A stretch of DNA of 64,000 nt from Corynebacterium pilosum DSM 20521 = CIP 103422 (lineage in GTDB: Bacteria; Actinomycetota; Actinomycetes; Mycobacteriales; Mycobacteriaceae): the NCBI RefSeq assembly GCF_000373805.1, contig NZ_KB892440.1, forward strand, positions 29,222 through 93,221. Direction: 5' to 3'. This document shows positions 19,327 to 29,116 of this stretch, one piece after another (position 1 is the first letter of the stretch; every line of letters begins with the position of its first letter). Made by a program: the position numbers and the translations under genes. Under the pieces are notes generated by a model. That model saw only the letters and a list, made by a program, of their open reading frames with translations. It searched no databases and was not told the DNA's origin.

Positions 19327-19899
19327 ATGACCATTCGACCAATCGTGATCCACGGCGACCCTGTCCTGCACAACCGTTGCGAGGAAGTCACCGAACCTAT
19401 CGAGGACCTGCAGGAACTCATCGCCGACATGCATGAAACCATGGATGCGGCTAATGGGGTGGGGCTGGCGGCGAACCAGATCGGCATCAATAAGCGCATC
19501 TTCGTCTACGCCTGCCCGGACAACGGCGAGATCCGCCGCGGTACCCTGATCAACCCCGTGCTGGAAACCAGCGAGATCCCCAAGACCATGCCCGCCGACG
19601 ACGGCTCCGACGACGAAGGCTGCCTCTCTGTGCCTGGCGAGGGCTTCCCTACCGGCCGCGCCGACTGGGCAAAGTGCACGGGTCTCGATGAGAACGGCAA
19701 CGAGGTCGAAGTCGAAGGCTATGGCTTTTTCGCCCGCTGCCTGCAGCACGAGATGGGCCACCTGGACGGCTTCACCTACCTGGACGTGCTGACCGGCCGC
19801 TACAAGCGCCAGGCGAAAAAAGTTGTGAAGGCGAATGGTTGGACCGAGCCGGGCAACACCTGGATGCCGGGTGTCGACGAGGATCCCTTCGGACACTAA
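19327..19899 (+). CDS. def: peptide deformylase
   Basis: A 190-residue Fe/Zn enzyme that removes the formyl group from nascent proteins. All three motifs are present: [19 protein letters not shown] with the metal-binding cysteine, and QHEMGHLDG with the HExxH ligands. Complete. First gene of a plus-strand run def-GNAT-xthA-cls joined by overlaps. Confidence 0.96.
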   Translation: MTIRPIVIHGDPVLHNRCEEVTEPIEDLQELIADMHETMDAANGVGLAANQIGINKRIFVYACPDNGEIRRGTLINPVLETSEIPKTMPADDGSDDEGCLSVPGEGFPTGRADWAKCTGLDENGNEVEVEGYGFFARCLQHEMGHLDGFTYLDVLTGRYKRQAKKVVKANGWTEPGNTWMPGVDEDPFGH

Positions 19900-20957
19900 T
19901 GAGCCGCATCTTCCGCTCCGACGAGGTCTCAGTCGGCGAACGCGTCGTGGTCCGCCGCCGCATCGGCGACCAGTTCTCCGACGTCATCGGGCACGTCGTC
20001 TCGCTTGAACCGCTGGTCCTGCGCCCGCAGGAAGTCGGCGGCTACCCCTCCAGCTTGCCGACGATCACCGTGTCACCCGAGGAGCTGCACATCATCAAGC
20101 GTCTGAGCCCCCGCAGGATCCGCAACTCCGACATCCGTGCCGTCGAAACAGCCACCGCCCTGGCCTTCCCCGGCCGCGAACAACAGTGGTGCGGCGGCTG
20201 GCTGGCACGCGCCGGCGCAGAGATCGCGGAACGGTCCAACTCAGCCACTCCCCTGGGCCGCTCGGTAGGGTTTGAGCCCTTGCCGATCGACGAGATCACC
20301 GAGTTCTACCGCCAGCGCGACATGCCCGTGCAACTACTCATCCCCGAACGCATCGGTGCCGCCGCCGAAAGATGGGTGGCCCAGCACGAAGGGTGGACGC
20401 TATCGCCTGAGATCCTGGTGATGACGCGCGAGTTGGGGGGCGACGGCGGCGACGGCTCCGCCGTCACCGAAGAAGTCGGCGTCGACGAAGTCGTCGCTGC
20501 CGACGAAAACGCTCTAACCTTCTCAGTTGACGAGAAACCCGACCAAGACTGGCTGGACATGTACCACTTCCGCGGCCAAGAACTGCCCGTGGAAGCACTA
20601 CGCGAACTTTCCCAGACCATCGACGGTGAGCTCGGCTTTGGCAGGCTGCGCACCCCGGAAGGCCGCACGGTCGCGATCACCCGCGGCACCATCACCGACA
20701 GTGAAGATGGCCGGCGGTGGCTGGGCTATTCCGCGGTAGAGGTGGCAGAAGACTACCGCCGCCAAGGGCTGGGCACCCGCCTTGGGCAAGAAATGTTGAG
20801 GTGGGGCGCTCGTCGTCAAGCAACACACGCGTACCTGCAGGTCATCTCCACCAACGCGGCGGGAATTGGCCTGTACGAAAAACTTGGATTCATCGAACAC
20901 CACCGGCACCGCTACGCGACGGCCGATGCCTTCGCCACGGAGATGGAAAAAGAATAG
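19899..20957 (+). CDS. GNAT acetyltransferase, candidate N-acetylglutamate synthase
   Basis: A 352-residue protein with an N-terminal SH3-like/unknown region and a C-terminal GNAT domain (about residues 250-350) showing the acetyl-CoA loop RRQGLGTRLGQEML and GLYEKLGF. From memory, the gene in the same position in C. glutamicum (cg3035, between def and xthA) was reported as a non-classical N-acetylglutamate synthase of arginine synthesis. That assignment is by position and architecture only. Start ATG 19899 overlaps the def stop (TAATG). Confidence 0.75.
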   Translation: MSRIFRSDEVSVGERVVVRRRIGDQFSDVIGHVVSLEPLVLRPQEVGGYPSSLPTITVSPEELHIIKRLSPRRIRNSDIRAVETATALAFPGREQQWCGGWLARAGAEIAERSNSATPLGRSVGFEPLPIDEITEFYRQRDMPVQLLIPERIGAAAERWVAQHEGWTLSPEILVMTRELGGDGGDGSAVTEEVGVDEVVAADENALTFSVDEKPDQDWLDMYHFRGQELPVEALRELSQTIDGELGFGRLRTPEGRTVAITRGTITDSEDGRRWLGYSAVEVAEDYRRQGLGTRLGQEMLRWGARRQATHAYLQVISTNAAGIGLYEKLGFIEHHRHRYATADAFATEMEKE

Positions 20958-20967
20958 GATTACTGCC

Positions 20968-21765
20968 ATGCGCATTGCCACTTGGAACGTCAACTCCGTC
21001 CGCACCCGCGCCGAGCGCATCATCGCCGCCCTCGAGCGCAACGACATCGACGTCTTGGCCATGCAAGAAACCAAAACCGCCGACGACAAATTCCCCTACT
21101 CCGTCTTCGAAGCCGCAGGCTACGAGGTGGCGCATGTGGGCTATAACCAGTGGAACGGCGTGGCCATCGCCTCACGCGTGGGCCTAGAAAACGTGCGCGA
21201 CCACTTCGACCGCCAGCCCGGCTTCCACAAAGACCCCACCGAGGAACAGGCCCGCGAAGCCCGCGCAGTCGGTGCCACCTGCGGCGGGGTCGACGTGTGG
21301 AGCCTCTATGTGCCCAACGGCCGCGAAATCGGCGACCCGCACTACACCTACAAGCTGCGCTTCCTCTACGAACTGACCAACACCGTCGACCCTTCAGAGA
21401 TGCAGGTCTTCTGCGGCGACTTCAACGTGGCACCCCGCGACGAGAATGTGTGGGACATCCGCGCCTTCGAAGGCAAAACGCACATCACCGAACCTGAGCG
21501 CGCCGCCTTCCAGATGCTGCTCGAGGCAGGCCTGGAAGAGATCACGCACGACGACGAATACTCCTACTGGGACTACAAAGGCATGCGCTTTCAGAAGAAT
21601 GAGGGCATGCTCATTGACTTCCAGCTGGCCACCAGCATCCTGGCGCAAAAGGTGGGCGAGGTGTTCGTCGATAAGCAGGAACGTGCGGGCGAAGGCGCGT
21701 CCGACCACACGCTGGTGATCGCGGACTATGACGTCTCCGGTGTGCGTTTCGACGAGGTCCGCTAG
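20968..21765 (+). CDS. xthA: exodeoxyribonuclease III
   Basis: A 265-residue exonuclease/AP endonuclease of the Mg2+-dependent EEP family. Motifs: RIATWNVNSVR at the start, LAMQETK with the metal-ligand Glu, GDFNVAPRDEN, and the C-terminal GASDHTLVIADY catalytic region. Acts in base-excision repair. The start at 20968 begins the conserved sequence, 10 bp after the preceding stop codon. Confidence 0.95.
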   Translation: MRIATWNVNSVRTRAERIIAALERNDIDVLAMQETKTADDKFPYSVFEAAGYEVAHVGYNQWNGVAIASRVGLENVRDHFDRQPGFHKDPTEEQAREARAVGATCGGVDVWSLYVPNGREIGDPHYTYKLRFLYELTNTVDPSEMQVFCGDFNVAPRDENVWDIRAFEGKTHITEPERAAFQMLLEAGLEEITHDDEYSYWDYKGMRFQKNEGMLIDFQLATSILAQKVGEVFVDKQERAGEGASDHTLVIADYDVSGVRFDEVR

Positions 21766-23246
21766 TGAGTTTTGATTGGCTAAGTGAATTCTCCACCTGG
21801 CAAATAATCGGCCTTGTTGTTGAATACACCATCAAGATCGCGGCGATCGGTATTGTCCCGGAGGGCCGCAAACCGGGTTCCTCGAACGCGTGGCTGCTGC
21901 TGATCCTGTTCCTGCCGGTCGTGGGCTTCCCGCTGTACCTGATCCTGGGCTCCTCCTATATCAACCGGCGGCGCCACCGCATCCAGCAAGAGGCGCAAGT
22001 GATGATCGAGGACGTCCAGCGCGACGTACCCGATGTGCCCGCCGGCACCGCCTTTTCCGACGAGGTGGACGGGATGATCCACCTCAACCGCCGCCTGACC
22101 GGCTACCCAGCGCTGCACGGGCACGTCAAAGCGCTGTGGAGTGACTACGAGAAAACCATGCTGCGCATGGCCGAAGTCATCGACACCGCCGAGGAATATG
22201 TCTCCGTGGAGGTGTACATCCAGGCATGGGATGAGACCAGCGCCGCCTTCTACGATGCGCTGGAACGCGCCGTGGCCCGCGGGGTGAAAGTACGCCTGAT
22301 GTTCGACCACATCGGCTCCTGGAAGTACCCACGCCGGTACGCCTTCCGCAAGCACCTCGACGAGATCGGTGTGGAGTGGAAAATGATGATGCCACTGCTG
22401 CCTTGGCGTGGCCGCTTCCGCCGCCCCGACCTGCGAAATCACCGCAAGGTCGTTATCGTCGACGGGCGCGTAGGCTTCATGGGTTCCTATAACTTGATCG
22501 ATCGCTCCTACCTGATGCGCAACCACCGCAAGGCCGGACGCCAGTGGATCGACGTGATGGTGGAGCTGACCGGGCCCATCGTGACGTCGCTTGAAACGAT
22601 GTTCGCCGTGGACTGGTACACCGAATCCGGCGAGGCGCTACAACTTGAGCCCCCGCGTGACGACGATCCCTCCCTGGCAGACATCAACGTGGTGCAGCTG
22701 GTGCTCTCTGGGCCTGGTTACACCGCTGAGCCGAACTTGAAACTGTTCAACTCGATGATGTACCACGCCAGGAGGCGCCTGGTCATCTGCTCTCCCTACT
22801 TCGTGCCCGACGAATCCTTGCTGAGCGCGGTGCAAACTGCCTGCCACCGCGGGGTGCAGGTGGACCTGCTGGTGGGTGAAAAGGCCGATCAGTTTATGGT
22901 GCACCACGCACAATCCGCCTACTACCAGCAGCTTCTGGAAGCCGGGGTGCGGATCTGGCAGTTCCCGGAGCCCTATATTTTGCACACCAAGTTCGCAATT
23001 GCCGATCCAGGTGAGGATTCCTGCATCGCCGTGATCGGTTCGTCCAACATGGATATGCGTTCCTTCCAGCTGAACTACGAAAATACCCTGCTGGTGGTGG
23101 ACGGTTCCCTGCTGGAAGACATCGATGAGCTGGCGGCGAACTATTTGCGCGTGTGCAAGGAGCTCACCCTTGCGGAGTGGAACAAGCGGCCGTGGACGCG
23201 CCGCTATATCGACAACGTGATGAAGCTGTCCTCTGCCTTGCAGTAG
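21765..23246 (+). CDS. cls: cardiolipin synthase (PLD family)
   Basis: A 493-residue membrane enzyme with two N-terminal hydrophobic helices (residues about 10-30 and 43-65) and two HKD-type phospholipase D motifs: NHRKVVIVDG around residue 225 and HTKFAIADPGEDS around residue 407. Joins phosphatidylglycerol units into cardiolipin. GTG start at 21765 overlaps the last base of the xthA stop. Confidence 0.92.
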   Translation: MSFDWLSEFSTWQIIGLVVEYTIKIAAIGIVPEGRKPGSSNAWLLLILFLPVVGFPLYLILGSSYINRRRHRIQQEAQVMIEDVQRDVPDVPAGTAFSDEVDGMIHLNRRLTGYPALHGHVKALWSDYEKTMLRMAEVIDTAEEYVSVEVYIQAWDETSAAFYDALERAVARGVKVRLMFDHIGSWKYPRRYAFRKHLDEIGVEWKMMMPLLPWRGRFRRPDLRNHRKVVIVDGRVGFMGSYNLIDRSYLMRNHRKAGRQWIDVMVELTGPIVTSLETMFAVDWYTESGEALQLEPPRDDDPSLADINVVQLVLSGPGYTAEPNLKLFNSMMYHARRRLVICSPYFVPDESLLSAVQTACHRGVQVDLLVGEKADQFMVHHAQSAYYQQLLEAGVRIWQFPEPYILHTKFAIADPGEDSCIAVIGSSNMDMRSFQLNYENTLLVVDGSLLEDIDELAANYLRVCKELTLAEWNKRPWTRRYIDNVMKLSSALQ

Positions 23247-23284
23247 CCCTGCAGTAGCGGGGGCTGTCCCTCGTCGGCAAGCAC

Positions 23285-23307
23285 AAAGCCGCCCCGAGGG
23301 CGGCCTT
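23285..23307. terminator. hairpin between convergent cls and HAD genes
   Basis: GCCGCCC (23288-23294) pairs with GGGCGGC (23298-23304) around a three-base loop, flanked by AAA on the left and CTT on the right. It can act in both directions for the two convergent genes. Confidence 0.65.
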
Positions 23308-23321
23308 ATGGTTAGCACACG

Positions 23322-24245
23322 TTAGCGGTTGTTACCGGAGAACGTTGGCCAATCTGGCAGTTCAGGAAGCAAGGCGTTGTACTCGTCCACCAGCTGCTGC
23401 TGGTAGTCGCCTTCGAACTCCTCGTTGAGGAACTTGTCCAGTGCTTCCTCGCGGAAGCGTGCCCAGGACTCCTTCTCCTTACCAGGAAGGATCGGGTACC
23501 ACAGCGCGCCCTCGGAGAACGCGGAGTCGCGGTCACCAGGTGCGTCACCAATCAGCATGATGTGGTTGTCTGGGTACTTGCCCTTCGCGGCGTAGCGAAG
23601 GTGGTCTGCCTTCGAGCCCATCTCCTGGCCAGCGATGACCTTCATGTACTTCGCCAGGTCGTGCTCGTTCCACTCACGCTCGAGCGCGTCGATCGGGGTG
23701 GCGGAGACGACAAGCTGGTCGACGCCGCGGTTCTGCATCTCTTCGATGGCTTCGCGGGCACCTGGGAATGGTGCAGCGTTCTTGACCATGAACTCGATCA
23801 TCTTGTTGACCAAGTGGCCCCACTCGATGCACTGCTGGATCTCCGGGGAGTCATTGCCAGCGGCAGCGTAGTTGGCGATACCGGCATCCGAACGCGGGTA
23901 GCCCGAATCCAGGAACGCCTTCAGGTCATCGCCCTTCGGAACCTCCACGCCGCGCTCCTTGACCTCGGGGCGATCCCGCAGCAGGTCGAACAGGCGGGAC
24001 AGCGCAACCCAACGGTTGGTGCCACGGGTGGTGGAGTACAGGTTGACGAACAGGGCTGTCTCGCGGACAAGCGTGGACGCTGCCTGCAGGTCAAAGCCCT
24101 TGATATAGGACGGGGTGAAGCACTCGTAGTGCTTGATGTCCATGGCGTCCATGGCGCAGCCGTCGGAGTCAATACCGACGAAGAACTCAGAGGTCGGCTC
24201 AAAATCCTGGAGGACCTTGGCGCGCTCTGGCATCTTGTCAGACAT
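23322..24245 (-). CDS. HAD-superfamily hydrolase
   Basis: A 307-residue haloacid-dehalogenase-type phosphatase. Motif I is GIDSDGCAMDAM near residue 24, motif II VVSATP around residue 193, motif III lysine in GSKADHL, and motif IV IGDAPGDRDSA around residue 250. Substrate unknown; it could dephosphorylate a sugar released by the GH3 enzyme encoded 43 bp upstream in the same operon. ATG 24245 follows AAGGAGAGAAG. Confidence 0.82.
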   Translation of the reverse strand: MSDKMPERAKVLQDFEPTSEFFVGIDSDGCAMDAMDIKHYECFTPSYIKGFDLQAASTLVRETALFVNLYSTTRGTNRWVALSRLFDLLRDRPEVKERGVEVPKGDDLKAFLDSGYPRSDAGIANYAAAGNDSPEIQQCIEWGHLVNKMIEFMVKNAAPFPGAREAIEEMQNRGVDQLVVSATPIDALEREWNEHDLAKYMKVIAGQEMGSKADHLRYAAKGKYPDNHIMLIGDAPGDRDSAFSEGALWYPILPGKEKESWARFREEALDKFLNEEFEGDYQQQLVDEYNALLPELPDWPTFSGNNR

Positions 24246-24288
24246 ATATCTTCTCTCCTTGCTTAAGTTTTAGGTGTCGTTGTGGGGA

Positions 24289-26058
24289 TTAGATATGGGA
24301 ATCCGGCAGGCCACCGAACGCATCAACTGGGGAGACACCGGTGAACTCGGACTTGCCCTCGAGCTTGTCTAGGACAGCGTCGACGGTGTAGTCCTTGTCG
24401 TCGTATGCGTTGATGAAGGTCTTGATCTGCGGGACGTCTGGCAGGTGGTTCGGGCAGGCGAACGAGATGAAGATGGTCGGCACCTCGTGGACGTACCATG
24501 GGATATCCATGGTGCCCTTGGTCGACGGCCAGTACACGCGCTCGACTGGCTGCATCAGGCCGTTGACCTTCGCAGCGGAAATCACCAGATCATAGTTATC
24601 GGTGATATCGGCGATCGGTGCCTTACCCTCGTAGGCGCTCATGACCAGCTTCTCCAGCTCGTCGTCACCCTTGCCCTTGGCCTTGTCCAGCAGGGTCTCG
24701 AAGACCTCTACCTCGTAGCCACGCTCGCGCATCTTGTCGGCCAGCTTGTTGGCTGGGCGGCCGGAGCCACCACCGAGCGATGCCATGGGGTTCGGGGAGC
24801 CCTCGATCGGGACGATGAGGACGCGCTTGTGCTTCTCTGGGGAGATCGGCAGCGGCTCGAAGCGCTTGTCCTGATCCTTCACCAGGGTGATTGCCTTGTC
24901 CGCAACCTCTTCTGCGACAGCCTTGTGCTCTGGCGTGCCGATGGTGGCCATTGCCTCATCCTTTGGCTTGAGCATGTCCTTGCGGTCCATCTTGTGCAGA
25001 CCGATCTTCGCCTTCAGGCCTAGGGTGCGGGTGACTGCCTCGTTGAGGCGCTCCTCCGTCAGGCGGCCATCCTTGTAAGCCTCCATCATCCAGTTGAAGT
25101 CCTCATCCGGATCGTTGAAGAAGAGGAAGAGGTCACAGCCAGCCATGATGGCGGTTGGCAGTACTTCACGACGAGGCATCGCACCGGTCATCGCGACCAT
25201 GTGGGATGCGTCCGTCACCACAACACCTTCGAAGCCGAGCTTCTCGCGCAGCAGCTGCGTGGTGATCTCGTAGGAGAGGGTTGCCGGCATGATGTCCTCA
25301 TCGGTCATGTCCGGGTTGAAGTGCTTCTGGTAAGAAGGCAGTGCAATGTGACCAGCCATCATGGAAGGCAGGCCTGCGTCGATAAGCCCCTTGTAGACCT
25401 TGCCGAAGGTCTCGTCCCACTCTTCCATGGACAGCCAGTTCGGTGCGGAGGACAGGTGCTGGTCGCGCTCGTCGATGCCGTCGCCAGGCCAGTGCTTCGC
25501 AGCGGGCATGATGTTGGACTCCATGATGCCCTTCATGTAGGCCTTAGACATCTCAAGCGTCATGTCTGGGTCCTGGCCCCAGGTACGGACGGAAATAATC
25601 GGGTTGCGCCAGTTGTTATTCAGGTCCACGATCGGCGCGAACGACCAGTTACAGCCGATCGCCGAAGCCTCAATACCGGAAATGCGGCCCATCTCGTAGG
25701 CGTACTTCGGATCGTCGGTAGCCGCGATCTTGACCTCGTGGCCAACGTAGGTGCCGTCGGTAGCAGCGCCGTCGCCGCCGGCCTCAGTGTTCGCGGCGAT
25801 CAGCAGAGGAATCTTGGAGTTGTCCTGCAGGATGCGGTTCTGCTCCCAGATCTCATCTGCTGGGCCCTTCTGGTAGCGGACACCAGCGATGTGGTAGTTG
25901 TCTAGGACGTCGGTGAGGTACTCCGCGGTGCGGGAGGAGCCCATGTTAATGAAGAGCTGACCGATCTTTTCTTCGTCGGTCATGCTTGCGAGGGTGTCTT
26001 CGACCCACTTCACGCCCTCATCATCAAGGTTGTACGGGGTGGCTTTCAAATTGACCAT
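24289..26058 (-). CDS. glycoside hydrolase family 3 protein
   Basis: A 589-residue GH3 enzyme. The TIM-barrel shows KHWPGDGIDERDQH around residue 188 and the region VVVTDASHMVAMTGAMPR around residue 285 that carries the catalytic aspartate; a second alpha/beta domain runs from about residue 385. No signal peptide, so it acts in the cytoplasm. The barrel most resembles beta-N-acetylhexosaminidase-like members, but the sugar is not certain. AAGGAG precedes ATG 26058. Operon with the HAD phosphatase, without a visible transporter gene. Confidence 0.85.
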   Translation of the reverse strand: MVNLKATPYNLDDEGVKWVEDTLASMTDEEKIGQLFINMGSSRTAEYLTDVLDNYHIAGVRYQKGPADEIWEQNRILQDNSKIPLLIAANTEAGGDGAATDGTYVGHEVKIAATDDPKYAYEMGRISGIEASAIGCNWSFAPIVDLNNNWRNPIISVRTWGQDPDMTLEMSKAYMKGIMESNIMPAAKHWPGDGIDERDQHLSSAPNWLSMEEWDETFGKVYKGLIDAGLPSMMAGHIALPSYQKHFNPDMTDEDIMPATLSYEITTQLLREKLGFEGVVVTDASHMVAMTGAMPRREVLPTAIMAGCDLFLFFNDPDEDFNWMMEAYKDGRLTEERLNEAVTRTLGLKAKIGLHKMDRKDMLKPKDEAMATIGTPEHKAVAEEVADKAITLVKDQDKRFEPLPISPEKHKRVLIVPIEGSPNPMASLGGGSGRPANKLADKMRERGYEVEVFETLLDKAKGKGDDELEKLVMSAYEGKAPIADITDNYDLVISAAKVNGLMQPVERVYWPSTKGTMDIPWYVHEVPTIFISFACPNHLPDVPQIKTFINAYDDKDYTVDAVLDKLEGKSEFTGVSPVDAFGGLPDSHI

Positions 26059-26265
26059 CTAAAACACTCCTTAGTTCTTAGAAAGGGTTCCATTACCAAG
26101 TCTAATGATTGATTCGACCAAATGGGTCCTTTCTCTGTGAATAATATCACTATTGCGCGTTTGTTGTGGTGACGGTTTCAGTCACGCTGTTGACTAAGTA
26201 GCAAAAGCACTGGGCAGAGCGGGTAGAATACCGATGTCTTAGAACCAGCCCAGAAAGGAGCGCCA

Positions 26266-27411
26266 GTGACCACCAGCTTTCGCGGCCCCGGCACCATCTC
26301 CACGGTGTTCCCCCTGGAGGAAGGTACTGACCGGGTCGCGCTGTCCACCGCCGGCAAAGCGGTGCGCATCGCTGTGGTGGTGGTCGCCGTCTTCCTTCTG
26401 GTGCTGTCGGTCTACCTGGTGGCTTTGGGTGTTAATGAGCTAAGCGCAACCCGCGCGCAGCGCATGTTTGATTTCGCCGGCCACCCCATCGTTGCCCTTG
26501 CCGTGGGTGTCTTGGCGACGGCGCTGGTGCAGTCTTCGTCGACGGTGACTACTTTCACGGTTGCCGCCGTGGCCACGGGCGCCCTGGACCTGTCCTCGGC
26601 GATCCCGCTGATCCTGGGCGCGAATATCGGCACCACCATTACCCCGCTGCTGATTTCTTTTTCCTACGTTCGTGACAAAGACGCTTTTCGACGAGCGCAT
26701 GCCACCGCAGCCTTGCACTTCTGGTTCAACGCGATAGGCGTGGCACTGGTGTTCCCGCTGGAATACTTCTTCGGCCCAGCGCGGCGCCTGCTGCCGGAGA
26801 TTTCGCTTCCCGACGAGCAACTGTGGTTCGGGCCCGTCTTCGAAATCGCCACCATCCTCCCCGTCTATGGCGGCTGGGCAATTCTTGCGGGCGTTGTTCT
26901 TTTGATCGTGAGTATCCACCTGATCGACAGGCAGTTGAAGCACCTGCTCACCCCGCTTGCCTGGCGCGTGTTAGGGCATACCTCTCACCGCAGCGCGCTG
27001 GCTGGTTTCGGTGGCGGTCTCATGCTGACGCTGCTCATTCAGGCGTCCTCGGCGACAGTGTCCGCCACTTTGCCTTTTGCCACCGCCAAGCTTGCCGATG
27101 CTCGCGGCTACCTGGCCATCATCACCGGCGCCAACGTAGGCACCACGTTCATCGCGGTGCTGGCCGCCTTTGCCACCCCTGGCGACTTCTCCGCGATCGC
27201 CCTGCAGGCCGCCCTCGTCCACGTGCTGTTCAACGTTGCGGGCGCCATCACAGTGGCAATCATCAGCCCCCTGCGCCACCTGATCTACCGCTTGGCCGAA
27301 TACCAGGGCCAGCAAGCCCAGCGTTCCGCGTGGTCCGCGGCGGCGTTCATCGCGGTAATCTGGTTCGCGCTGCCAGCGCTGTGCATGCTGGCTTATACCA
27401 TCACGCACTAG
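26266..27411 (+). CDS. Na/Pi-cotransporter-type membrane protein
   Basis: A 381-residue protein with about nine membrane helices and the duplicated Na/Pi cotransporter signature: VQSSSTVTTFTVAAV near residue 85 and IQASSATVSATLPF near residue 260, each followed by GANIGTT or GANVGTT. Probably imports phosphate with sodium. GTG 26266 follows AGAAAGGAG. A TAGAAT -10 candidate lies at 26224-26229. Confidence 0.85.
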   Translation: MTTSFRGPGTISTVFPLEEGTDRVALSTAGKAVRIAVVVVAVFLLVLSVYLVALGVNELSATRAQRMFDFAGHPIVALAVGVLATALVQSSSTVTTFTVAAVATGALDLSSAIPLILGANIGTTITPLLISFSYVRDKDAFRRAHATAALHFWFNAIGVALVFPLEYFFGPARRLLPEISLPDEQLWFGPVFEIATILPVYGGWAILAGVVLLIVSIHLIDRQLKHLLTPLAWRVLGHTSHRSALAGFGGGLMLTLLIQASSATVSATLPFATAKLADARGYLAIITGANVGTTFIAVLAAFATPGDFSAIALQAALVHVLFNVAGAITVAIISPLRHLIYRLAEYQGQQAQRSAWSAAAFIAVIWFALPALCMLAYTITH

Positions 27412-27427
27412 CATCGATTATGTTTGC

Positions 27428-27447
27428 AGCGAAGGCTTGCCTTCGCT
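27428..27447. terminator. hairpin between convergent transporter genes
   Basis: AGCGAAGG (27428-27435) pairs with CCTTCGCT (27440-27447) around CTTG. It lies between the stop codons of the two convergent genes and can serve both, though U-tracts are weak. Confidence 0.55.
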
Positions 27448-27448
27448 G

Positions 27449-28183
27449 TTAAGCGTCGCGCTTTTCCAGCATGAAGATGCCGATGATCCAGAAGACCACG
27501 GCGAAGGCGGAGAAGATACCCAGGGAGGCCCACACGCCCCAGTCCGGCCCGGGCGAGTCCATCATGAACCGGCTGAGGTTGTGGAAGGGAGCATACTTGT
27601 AGATGTCACTACCCACCCGCGGGATGAGGTTGAGCATGCCCTCGAGGATCAGCCACCACACAAGAACCAGGGAAACTGCGCCGGCTGTCTGGCGGACGAT
27701 CCAACCGATGCCCTGGCAGAACACAATCGCGATCGCTACTGCCAGCGGGAATGCCCACAGGTTGCGCAGCGCGGCGTCATTATTCGTCCAGTCGCCAGGA
27801 TTTGTGGCCACCATGTCGCCGATGGTGTAGGAAAGGACCAGGGTGATGAAGGTCAGCACCACCGCGATGATCACATAGAGCAACAGCTTTGCTACCGCCA
27901 CTTCCCAGCGATTCGGGGTGACCTGGTAGTTCGTCCCCGAAATCTTGAAACGGTATTCGGTAGTGACCATCATGATCGCCTGGATCATCACCACGGCCAG
28001 GGAAAAGGTATAGAACCCAGAGCCGACCAAGCTCACATCATAGGCCGGCGCCTCAGCGCTATCGAGCGCTGCGAAAAGAACGGTCCAGCCGATCGTGAAC
28101 GCCAAGATCAGCCCAGTGGTCCACCAGAATGACGCCGTAGTGCGCAGCTTCGTAAACTCCGCCAACATATTTCGCACGATCAT
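27449..28183 (-). CDS. ABC-2-type transporter permease
   Basis: A 244-residue membrane protein with six hydrophobic helices and an N-terminal amphipathic stretch (AEFTKLRTTASFWWTT), as in ABC-2 permeases. It follows the ATPase gene without a gap, so the two form one exporter of unknown substrate. Confidence 0.85.
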   Translation of the reverse strand: MIVRNMLAEFTKLRTTASFWWTTGLILAFTIGWTVLFAALDSAEAPAYDVSLVGSGFYTFSLAVVMIQAIMMVTTEYRFKISGTNYQVTPNRWEVAVAKLLLYVIIAVVLTFITLVLSYTIGDMVATNPGDWTNNDAALRNLWAFPLAVAIAIVFCQGIGWIVRQTAGAVSLVLVWWLILEGMLNLIPRVGSDIYKYAPFHNLSRFMMDSPGPDWGVWASLGIFSAFAVVFWIIGIFMLEKRDA

Positions 28184-29116
28184 TTACTTGGCCTCCTCGC
28201 CGATATTTCCCTGGTACTGGACCGCATCCTCGGTGGTCTGCAAGAACGCGTCCTCCAGCGAAGCCTGACGCTCCGCCAGCTCCGCCAGCATCACGCCGGT
28301 GGAATAGGCCAACGCGCCGATGTCGTCGGAACTGTAATCGGCGATCTCCAAGGTGGGACGGCCGTCGTCGTCCTGCGCCTCAGCAAAAGGAATGCCTTCT
28401 GCGCCGAGGGCCTGCTTGAATTCCTCGAAGTGCTGGGTGCGCACCACGGTGGTCACTGTGGAGTGGTCCTTGATGAATTCGCGCACTGTGGTGTCGGCGA
28501 CCAGCTCGCCGCGGCCGATGACCACCAAGTCCTCGGCGGTCAGGGCCATCTCACTGAGCAGGTGGGAGGACACCAGCACGGTGCGCCCCTCCTTCGCTAG
28601 GGACTGCAGTAGGCCGCGGACCCAGCGGATGCCTTCTGGGTCGAGCCCGTTCACCGGCTCATCCAGGATGAGGATCTCCGGGTCCCCCAACAGTGCTGCC
28701 GCCAGACCAAGGCGCTGGCCCATGCCCAGGGAGAAGCCGCCGGCCTTCTTGTCAGCTACCTCTGTCAGTCCGACCAGGCCGAGGACCTCGTCGACACGCG
28801 AGGTGCTAATCCCCGACGCCTGCGCCATCCACAGCAGGTGGTTGCGGGCGGAGCGATTGGGGTGGGTGGCCTTCGCATCGAGGAGAGCGCCCACGGTATT
28901 CAGTGGGTTGCGTAGCTCACGATACTTTTTGCCGTTGATGGTGGCGGTGCCTGCGGTGGGGGCGTCGAGCCCCAGGATCATCCGCATGGTGGTGGATTTA
29001 CCTGCACCGTTGGGGCCGAGGAAGCCAGTGACCGCACCTGGATTGACATCAAAAGTGAGGTCGTTGACTGCCAGGACCTGCCCATACTGCTTTGTCAGGC
29101 CACGAATCTCAATCAT
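28184..29116 (-). CDS. ABC transporter ATP-binding protein
   Basis: A 310-residue ATPase. Walker A is GPNGAGKSTTMR, the signature FSLGMGQRLGLA, Walker B ILILDEPVNGLD. A C-terminal extension of about 90 residues follows the nucleotide-binding domain. The architecture is that of drug or bacitracin-type exporters. ATG 29116 begins MIEIRGLTKQYG; it overlaps the Nudix gene by 8 bp. Confidence 0.92.
   Translation of the reverse strand: MIEIRGLTKQYGQVLAVNDLTFDVNPGAVTGFLGPNGAGKSTTMRMILGLDAPTAGTATINGKKYRELRNPLNTVGALLDAKATHPNRSARNHLLWMAQASGISTSRVDEVLGLVGLTEVADKKAGGFSLGMGQRLGLAAALLGDPEILILDEPVNGLDPEGIRWVRGLLQSLAKEGRTVLVSSHLLSEMALTAEDLVVIGRGELVADTTVREFIKDHSTVTTVVRTQHFEEFKQALGAEGIPFAEAQDDDGRPTLEIADYSSDDIGALAYSTGVMLAELAERQASLEDAFLQTTEDAVQYQGNIGEEAK

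Noticed and set aside
23251..23282. Possible short tandem repeat (two CTGCAGTAGC-like units) after cls
   Set aside because: Only two partial units around the stop codon; too short to support a repeat call.
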